A DNA stretch of 17,165 nucleotides from Hydrogenophaga sp. (GTDB lineage: Bacteria; Pseudomonadota; Gammaproteobacteria; Burkholderiales; Burkholderiaceae_C), in contig JAUXXN010000163.1 of NCBI GenBank assembly GCA_030684755.1, forward strand, positions 1 to 17,165, given 5' to 3'. The notes under the pieces are model-generated. The model saw only the letters and a program-made list of their open reading frames with translations, was not told where the DNA came from and searched no databases. Positions 7,742 through 14,800 of the stretch are shown here, piece by piece. Each line of letters starts with the position of its first letter. Within the stretch, counting starts at the first letter, position 1. The position numbers were made by a program, and so were the translations under genes.

Positions 7742-8350
7742 TCAGGTGCGGGGCTCGCCCGCGCTGTTCACGGTGATGGTGCGTCCCGGCGCCGAGGTCA
7801 TTTGTGCGCGGTGGCTGATGCCCCGGAAGGTGTAGGTCACGTCCCAGTAGGCGGGTGCGTTGCGGTTGGGTTCGTTGCTGCAACGCTGCACGTCTTGTGT
7901 GGCCACGGTGTTGCCGTAGCGGTCGGTGCCCACGCTGGAGCCGATGGCGGCACCGGCCAGCACGCCGCCCACAGTGGCCAGGTCGCGCCCGCTGCCGCCA
8001 CCCACCTGGTGGCCCAGCACGCCACCGATCACCGCGCCGAGCAGCGCACCCGGCACATTTGCCGCTGGCCGCTCCGGCACGGCTTCGCGCTCGATCCAGC
8101 AGCGCTGCTCGCTGGCGCCCATCACGGCGCGCACCGAGGTCACGTCGGCTTGGTAGAGCTGCTCGTTGTTGCGGCGGCGGTAGTCGCGCGTGGGGGGCTG
8201 CTGCTGGGGGGTGGTGTACACCCGTGCGGGCGCGGCCTGCACCACCGGCTGGTCGTACACCGGGTAGGGAACGGCGCAACCGGCCAAGGCCAGCACCGCC
8301 ACGGCGGTGAGGCTGAGGGTCAAGGAAAAACGGGGGGTGTGGTGTTGCAT
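7742..8350 (-). CDS. Glycine-zipper surface lipoprotein (17 kDa-antigen-like)
   Basis: This 202-residue protein has a lipoprotein signal (SLTLSLTAVAVLALAGC, Cys25). A Pro/Gln-rich linker covers about 28-58, and a Cys-containing segment CWIEREAVPERP covers 84-95. A glycine zipper follows (about 101-141, GALLGAVIGGVLGHQVGGGS and GGVLAGAAIGSSVG). The C-terminal beta-rich tail (YWDVTYTFRG to GRTITVNSAGEPR) resembles the SlyB/17 kDa outer-membrane lipoprotein family. It likely sits in the outer membrane; a role in envelope integrity is inferred. The open frame extends upstream to 8569, but ATG at 8350 is chosen because it is preceded by AGGAA and gives the signal peptide. A terminator follows. Its upstream region, shared divergently with the glucan-synthase operon, holds repeat copies C and D. 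Confidence 0.9.
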   Translation of the reverse strand: MQHHTPRFSLTLSLTAVAVLALAGCAVPYPVYDQPVVQAAPARVYTTPQQQPPTRDYRRRNNEQLYQADVTSVRAVMGASEQRCWIEREAVPERPAANVPGALLGAVIGGVLGHQVGGGSGRDLATVGGVLAGAAIGSSVGTDRYGNTVATQDVQRCSNEPNRNAPAYWDVTYTFRGISHRAQMTSAPGRTITVNSAGEPRT

Positions 8351-8460
8351 GGGGTTCCTGCGTGTGGCCGTGGCGTGGGGCCTGGCTGAGAGCGCGGGGG
8401 CACCGTGCCCCTGCGCGCACAAACCAGGCAAGAGGCCCACCTTATGTGGCCCGCCGCGCC

Positions 8461-8482
8461 GCGTCTGTTCGTTGGCGCGCAC
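8461..8482 (+). repeat. Palindromic intergenic repeat, copy D (core GCGTCTGTTCG)
   Basis: On the plus strand it begins GCGTCTGTTCGTTGGCGCGC. The core matches copies A-C, but the right arm of the dyad is decayed (CGCGC instead of CGAAC). It lies in the divergent gap, in inverted orientation relative to copy C, with 61 bases between them. Confidence 0.5.
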
Positions 8483-8543
8483 ACCGGTTGTGCCCGTGGC
8501 GCTCGGGCGTGTGCCTCGGGCGGCGGGGCCATGGCGGGCGTGC

Positions 8544-8565
8544 ATGTTCGTCAGCGAACAGACGC
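8544..8565 (-). repeat. Palindromic intergenic repeat, copy C (core GCGTCTGTTCG)
   Basis: The best-formed dyad of the family: TGTTCG (8545-8550), 4-base loop TCAG, CGAACA (8555-8560), followed by GACGC. On the minus strand it reads GCGTCTGTTCGCTGACGAAC. Relative to copy A one stem pair is swapped on both arms (GTGCG/CGCAC to GTTCG/CGAAC), which keeps pairing. Confidence 0.6.
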
Positions 8566-8647
8566 CCACGGCGCCCGCCGCTACAACTGGGGCTGCTGTT
8601 TTTCACCCGCCTGCTGGCTTGCCCGCAGGCCACCACCGGAGCCCACC

Positions 8648-8890
8648 ATGCCCAAAATTTCCCCGCTCACGCCCCACTGGGTCACCTCTTCGCTGGGCCA
8701 CCCGGCCGCCGCCGCGCCGCACCAACACGCCGCATTGGGTGACCACTTGGCACAGTGCAGCGCGCAACGCGGCCGACTGCAGGGCTTGGAAAATGGGGCC
8801 GTCGAACTGCGGCGCCTCGTGGCGGGCCGCTTTGTCACTTCGGCCCTGTTGCTCGCGTTGCTCGTTGGCGCTTCCCTGATGGCGCTTTGA
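8648..8890 (+). CDS. Small hypothetical protein with C-terminal membrane helix
   Basis: I do not recognise this 80-residue protein. It has a polar N-terminal part with His and Ala (GHPAAAAPHQHAALGDHLAQ, 17-36), a charged helical stretch (RLQGLENGAVELRRLVAG, 43-60) and a single C-terminal hydrophobic helix (about 61-79, RFVTSALLLALLVGASLMA) that ends the chain, a tail-anchor layout. GGAG at 8638-8641, 6 bases before the ATG, is a good ribosome-binding site and favours this start over the longer open frame from 8405. The stop is 3 bases before the giant glucan-synthase gene, so the two are almost certainly co-transcribed and perhaps translationally coupled. It could be an accessory factor of the synthase, but this rests only on position. 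Confidence 0.65.
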   Translation: MPKISPLTPHWVTSSLGHPAAAAPHQHAALGDHLAQCSAQRGRLQGLENGAVELRRLVAGRFVTSALLLALLVGASLMAL

Positions 8891-8893
8891 AGC

Positions 8894-11800
8894 ATGGCGG
8901 ACCACCTGCTGCGCGCCCGCTGGGCTTGGGTTCCGCAGCAGATCGAGCGCATGCTGGATGTGCGGCAAGGTTTTGCGCTGGAGCCGATCCGGGCTGAAAT
9001 TCTGGGCCCCACCCGGCTGCAAGAGCACGGACACAGCCTGGCCTTGTCGCAGCGCGCAGGCAAGGCTGCCTTTGGCCGGGCCACGTTCTACCCCCGGTTG
9101 CAAAGCAACATTCGCACGCTGCGCGCCTCGTTCCACTTCATCGCAGGCCAGGCTCAAGACGGGCAAGACCTCAGCCCAGCGGCCGAGTGGCTGTTGGACA
9201 ACGTGCACCTGATCGAAGACCAGTTGCGGGAAATCCACGAGGGCTTGCCCGCCAGTTACTACGCCACCTTGCCGGTGTTGCAAGACGCGCCTTTGGTGGG
9301 CTTGCCGCGCATTTACGGCGTGGCCTGGGCCTTCGTGGCCCACACCGACAGCGCTTTTGACGAAGCCTTGCTGGTGCATTTTTTGAACGCTTACCAAGAC
9401 GAGCGCGTGCTGACCCAAGGCGAGCTGTGGGCCTTGCCCACCACCTTGCGTGTGGTTTTGGTGGAAAACCTGCGCCGCTTGGCCGACCGGCTGGCCTGCC
9501 ACAAGGCCGCGCGTGCGCTGGCCACGCTGTGCGCTCAGCGCGTTCTAACCCTGGATCTCGCTGCGGTGCAGGCCATGCACAAGCTGATGAACCGGCGCGG
9601 CGTGGGGCTGGTGTTTTTGGGCCATTTGGCCCAGGGCCTGGCCACCCGCCATGCGGCCACCGAATCGGAATCTTTGGTCAAGATCCAGGCCTGGCTGCAA
9701 CAGACCGTGCCCGACTGGGAGGCGCTGCAAATGCAGCTGCATGCCGACCAGGCGGCCGACAGCCTGAGCGTGGGCAACGCCGTGACGGCGCTGCGCCTGA
9801 TTGGTGCGGCCGACTGGCCCGACACCATCGCCCGCACCAGCCGCGTGATGCGGGTGATGCTGGCCTCGCCCGTGTTTGTGGCCGAAGACGACGCCACCCG
9901 CAGCGCCACGTTGCACGGCATTGAGCGGCTGGCGCTGCGCAGCGGCCATGGCGAAGAAACCGTGGCCCAGGTGCTGCTGGCCGCCATGTCCGCCGCCAGC
10001 GGCCCCGCTGGTTTGGCCCAACACGCGCTGGCGGGCGCGGGCCGCCCCGCGCTGGAGCAGGCGCTGGGCATGGGCCAGCGCGCCTGCGCTGCTGTGCGCC
10101 TGTGGCGCTCGGCCTCCCGACGCGCCCGCACACCGGGTTATTTGGGCGCCCTGGCGCTGGGCACCGTGTTGCTGGTGGCGGCGTTGCTGCACGGGGCTGG
10201 CGGCACGTTGGGCCAGCCGCTGACCATGGCCAGCACCTGGCTGGGGCTGCTGGTGGGCGCGCTCATGCTGCTGCCCGCGTCCGAAGCGGTGGGCTCGGTG
10301 GTGAACCGCCTGATCACGGAGTCGGCCCGGCCCATGCACCTGCCGCGCTTTGCGCTGGACCAAGGCATACCGCCCACGGCCCGCGTGATGGTGGTGGTGC
10401 CCGCCTTGCTGAGCCACCCCCACGCCATTGCGCAAGCGGTGCACCGGCTGCACCTGCATTACCTGGCCAACCCCGAACCCTGCGCCCAATTTGCCCTGCT
10501 GAGCGATTGGGTCGACGCCGACAGCGCCGAACAAGCCAGCGACGCCGCGCTGCTGGCGCAGGCGCAGCGCCTGCTCAGCGCGCTCAACACCCAACACCCC
10601 GCCGCAGCGGGCGACGCGCCGCGCTTTTTGCTGTTGCACCGCGCCCGCAGCTACAGCGACACCCAGCGCCAATGGATTGGCTGGGAGCGCAAACGCGGCA
10701 AGCTGGAGCAGCTGGTGGCCGCCCTGGCCAGCCACACACCCAGCCCGTTTTTAGACTTGGGTGCGCTCTCGCACATGGCGCCCGACACCCGCTACCTGCT
10801 CACGCTCGACAGCGACACCCAACTGCCCCCCGGGCGCCTGCGTGCGCTGGTGGGCGTGGCCCTGCACCCCGAAAACCAGCCCCAGCTGGACGCCAGCGGC
10901 CAGCGCGTGGTGCAGGGCTACGGCATCTTGCAGCCGCGCGTGGTGGCACCGCTGCCCGCGCAGGCGCGCCCCACACCGTGGCAGTGGCTCATGGCCGGGC
11001 AGCAGGGCATCGACCCCTACAGCGCCACCACCTCCGATGTGTACCAAGACCTGTTTGGTGAAGGCAGCTTCACCGGCAAGGGCCTGCTGCATGTGGCCAC
11101 GATGCACGCGGTGCTGGGCGCGCGGCTGCCCAACGAACAGGTGCTCAGCCACGACCTGCTGGAAGGCGCGCTGGTGCGCTGCGGCGTGGTGTCCGACGTG
11201 ACGCTGATCGAGCCCGAACCCGAGCATGTGGACGCTGCCGCTTCGCGCCTGCACCGCTGGGCGCGGGGCGACTGGCAGTTGCTGCCGTTTTTGTTGCAAG
11301 GCCAGCGTTGGCCGCTCACACCCATCAACCGCTGGAAGATGTGGGACAACCTGCGCCGCTCGATGGTGGCCCCGGCCTCGCTGCTGTTGATCGGGCTGTC
11401 GGTGGCGGGCCACGGCCTGCCGCTGTGGAGCGCGCTGGCGCTGGTGCTCGCGGCCTACGCCGCAGGCCCTACCATGGGCGCGCTGGCCGGGTGTTTGCCC
11501 GCACACACCCATGCGCTGGGGCTGCGCTTTGCCCGCGCTGGCGCGCTGGACCTGCTGCGCGCCCTGACCGGGGGCTTGTGGCAGCTGGCGCTGCTGCCAC
11601 GCCAAGCCGTGTTGTTCACCGACGCCGCCGTGCGCGCGATCTACCGCTTGGCCGTGAGCCGCCGCCATTTGCTCGAATGGACCACCGCCGACGCCGCGCA
11701 GACCGGCCTGAAAACCACGCTGCGCGCCACCCTGGTGCGCCACCGCAGCGCGCCGGTGACAGCGCTGGTGTTGCTGGCGCTGCTGTTGGGCGCACCCGCC

Positions 11801-14800
11801 GCCAACACACCGAGCGCCCTGGCGCTGGCTTTGCTGGCGCTGTGGGGGCTGGCGCCGCTGCTGGTGTGGCTGGCCAACCGGCCTTGGCCCACCGCCGCCG
11901 CTGCCGCCCACCGCTTCACCCACGGCACCATGGACAGCAACAGCCACAGCGCCGAACTGAGCGTGCCCGACCACCACCTGCTGCACGGCGTGGCCCGCGA
12001 CACCTGGCGCTTGTTTGAACGCTGCGTGGACGCACAAAACCACCACCTGCCGCCCGACAACCTGCAAACCGTGCCGTTCGAGATGGTGGCGCACCGCACC
12101 TCGCCCACCAACATCGGGCTGTACCTGCTCAGCACCGACTGCGCGCGCCAGTTTGGCTGGATCGGAACCCAAGACCTGCTGGCGCGGCTGGACGCCACAC
12201 TGGCCACGCTGCGCCAGATGGAGCGCCACCACGGCCATTTTTTGAACTGGTACGACACCCAAAGCTTGCAGCCCCTGCTGCCGCGCTACGTGTCCACCGT
12301 GGACAGCGGCAACCTCAGCGCCCACCTGCTGGCGCTGGCGCAGGCCTGCCTGGCGCTGGCGCTCGACCCGTTGGCCCCGCAAGCCAGCCGACAGGCGCTG
12401 CACAACTCGCGGACCCGACTGCGGCCCCACGAAGACCCGTTGCGGCGCCTGCTGCACCGGGCCGATGCGCCGTCGGCCACCTGCCGCTTGCTGTGCGCGC
12501 CCACACCAGCGCCCGGCACGCCCGCGTTCGAGAGCTTTCAGACCCTGCTGCACCAAGCCCGCGCAGAGCTGGACGCGGTGCAGCCGCCGCACAACCCCGC
12601 CACCGTGGGCACCGAGCCCACGGGCGACGACGAGCGGGTCTGGCTGCTGGGCGACCACCTGGCCATGCTGCAATCGGCCCATCTGGACGCGCTGGCCGCC
12701 CACGCCGGGCAGGCCGCGCAAGCCTCAGCGCGCTTGCTGGCCCTGGCCGCTGAGCTGGAGCAACTGGCCTGGGCGCCCGACTTCCGGTTTCTCTACCACC
12801 CCCGGCGCCACCTGCTGCACATTGGCTACCGGGTGCTGGAGCAACAACTCGACACCTCGTTTTACGACCTGCTGGCCTCCGAATCGCGCACCACCAGTTT
12901 GCTGGCCATGGCCAAGGGCGATGTGCCGGTGCGCCACTGGAGCGCGCTGGGACGCCCGTTCTTTGCCAGCGGGCGCCTGGCGGTGCTGCGTTCTTGGTCG
13001 GGCTCGATGTTCGAATACCTCATGCCCACCCTGGTGCTGGCCGAACCGAAGGGCAGCGCGCTGCACGAGGCAGGCCGCTCGGCCCTGCAAGCGCAAATGG
13101 CGTTCGTGCGCGAGCGCGGCATGCCCTGGGGCATTTCTGAGAGCGCGCACGCCGGGCGCGACCACACCCTGGCCTACCAATACGCGCCGCAGGGTGTGCC
13201 CAACCTGGCCTTGCGCACCACCCCGGCGGCCGAGTGCGTGATCGCGCCTTACGCCACCGCCCTGGCCGCCCAGATCGACCCCGCTCTGGCCTGCCAGAAC
13301 CTGCGCGCCTTGACCGCGCTGGCCGCACGCGGGCGCTACGGTTTTGTGGAAGCGCTGGACTACACGCCCGAGCGCCAGAGCAACGGCCAAGGCTTCACGC
13401 TGGTGAGCACCTACATGGCGCACCACCAGGGCATGAGCATCGTGGCGCTGGCCAATGTGTTGCTCGGCGGCGTGGCGCAGCGCTGGGGCGCGGCCAACGC
13501 CCGCATGGAAGCCGTGGCCGCGCTGTTGCACGAGCGTGCGCCGCGCGACCTGGCGCGCCTGCAAGACCACCCACAGCGGCCACTGCCCATGGCGCACCGG
13601 CGCAGCCACGACCTCACCCGCACCGTGGTGCCCGGTGCGCAGGCCCTGGAGCCCACGCAACTGCTTTCCAACGGGCGTTACCACGTCACGCTGCGGGCCA
13701 ACGGCGCGGGCTGGAGCCGCTGGGGCAGCACCGGTATCACCCGCTGGCGCGACGACGCGCTGCGCGACGCCTGTGGCCACTTTGTCTATGTGCGCTCAGG
13801 GCAGGGCGGGGCACCGGTGTCGCTCACCAGCCACCCGGCCCCCGACCCTGGCGCCACCTACCAGAGCCGGTTTCAGGCCGACCGCATGTGCTTCGAAGCC
13901 CACTCGCCCGAGCGGCACACCCGGTACACGGTGTGGGTGAGCCCCGAAGACGACATTGAATTTCGCAAAGTGGTGTTCACCAACCTGGGCAGCCAAACGG
14001 TAGAGGTCGAACTGGTCTCGTGTTGGGAGGTAACGCTGGCCAGCCACGCTGCCGACGAAGCCCACCCCGCGTTCTCCAACCTGTTTGTGAACGCCGACTG
14101 GCTGCCCGAGCAGCAGGCGCTGCGCTTTGAACGCACCCCGCGCCTACACACCGAAACCACCTTGCAGGCGGTGCATTTTGTGGCCGACACCGAGGGCGAG
14201 GTGCTGGGCCTGCGCTGCCAGACCGACCGCTTGGCTTGGCTGGGCCGCAACCACGCGCCCAGCCAGCCACGCGCCCACCTGGTGCCGGTGCCGGGTGTGG
14301 CCGGGGTGCTGCCCACCGGGCTGGACCCAGTGGCCGCCTTGGGCGTGAGCCTGCGCGTGGCGCCCGGAGCACAAGCCAGTGTCACCTTTGCCACCGCCGC
14401 CTCGGACGACGCCGCCACCCTGCTGGCGGTGCTGGACAAATACCGCCAGCCCAGCTATGTGGAGCGGGCCTCGGTGATGTCGGCCACGGTAGCGGGCATA
14501 CCCTCGCTCTCGCGGCGCCCGCGCGCCGAGCACCTGCCCGCGTTGCAGGCGCTCACCACCGCACTGGTGCTGACCCTGCCCAAGCCCGACCTCCCCGCCA
14601 GCCAGCGGATTGCGCCCGCATGCGACCGGCGCCTGCTCTGGCCCCTGGGCATTTCGGGCGACCGGCCTGTGTTGCTGGTGACCGCTGGCGTGCCCGAGGG
14701 TTTGGGCCTGCTGCGTGCGTTGGTGCAAGCGCTGCGCGAATGGTCGCGCTGTGGTGTGGCTTGCGACTTGGTGGTGCTCAGCACCGAGCCCCAGTCGTAC

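Larger units (their letters stand above)
8351..8647. other. Divergent intergenic region holding two inverted repeat copies
   Basis: This 297-base gap between the surface lipoprotein (minus) and the small membrane protein (plus) has no gene I can support. It holds repeat copies D (8461-8482) and C (8544-8565) in opposite orientation, and just before the downstream gene a 6-bp inverted repeat GCCTGC (8609-8614) / GCAGGC (8625-8630). GGAG at 8638-8641 is the ribosome-binding site of the 80-residue gene. Promoters for both directions must lie here, but no clear consensus sigma-70 pair is visible. Confidence 0.5.

Noticed and set aside
10751..12721. Minus-strand open frame of 656 codons opposite the glucan synthase (and a similar 538-codon one at 14144-15760)
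   Set aside because: Third-position GC bias of the synthase removes stop codons on the opposite strand; the predicted proteins are Gln/His/Gly-rich noise.
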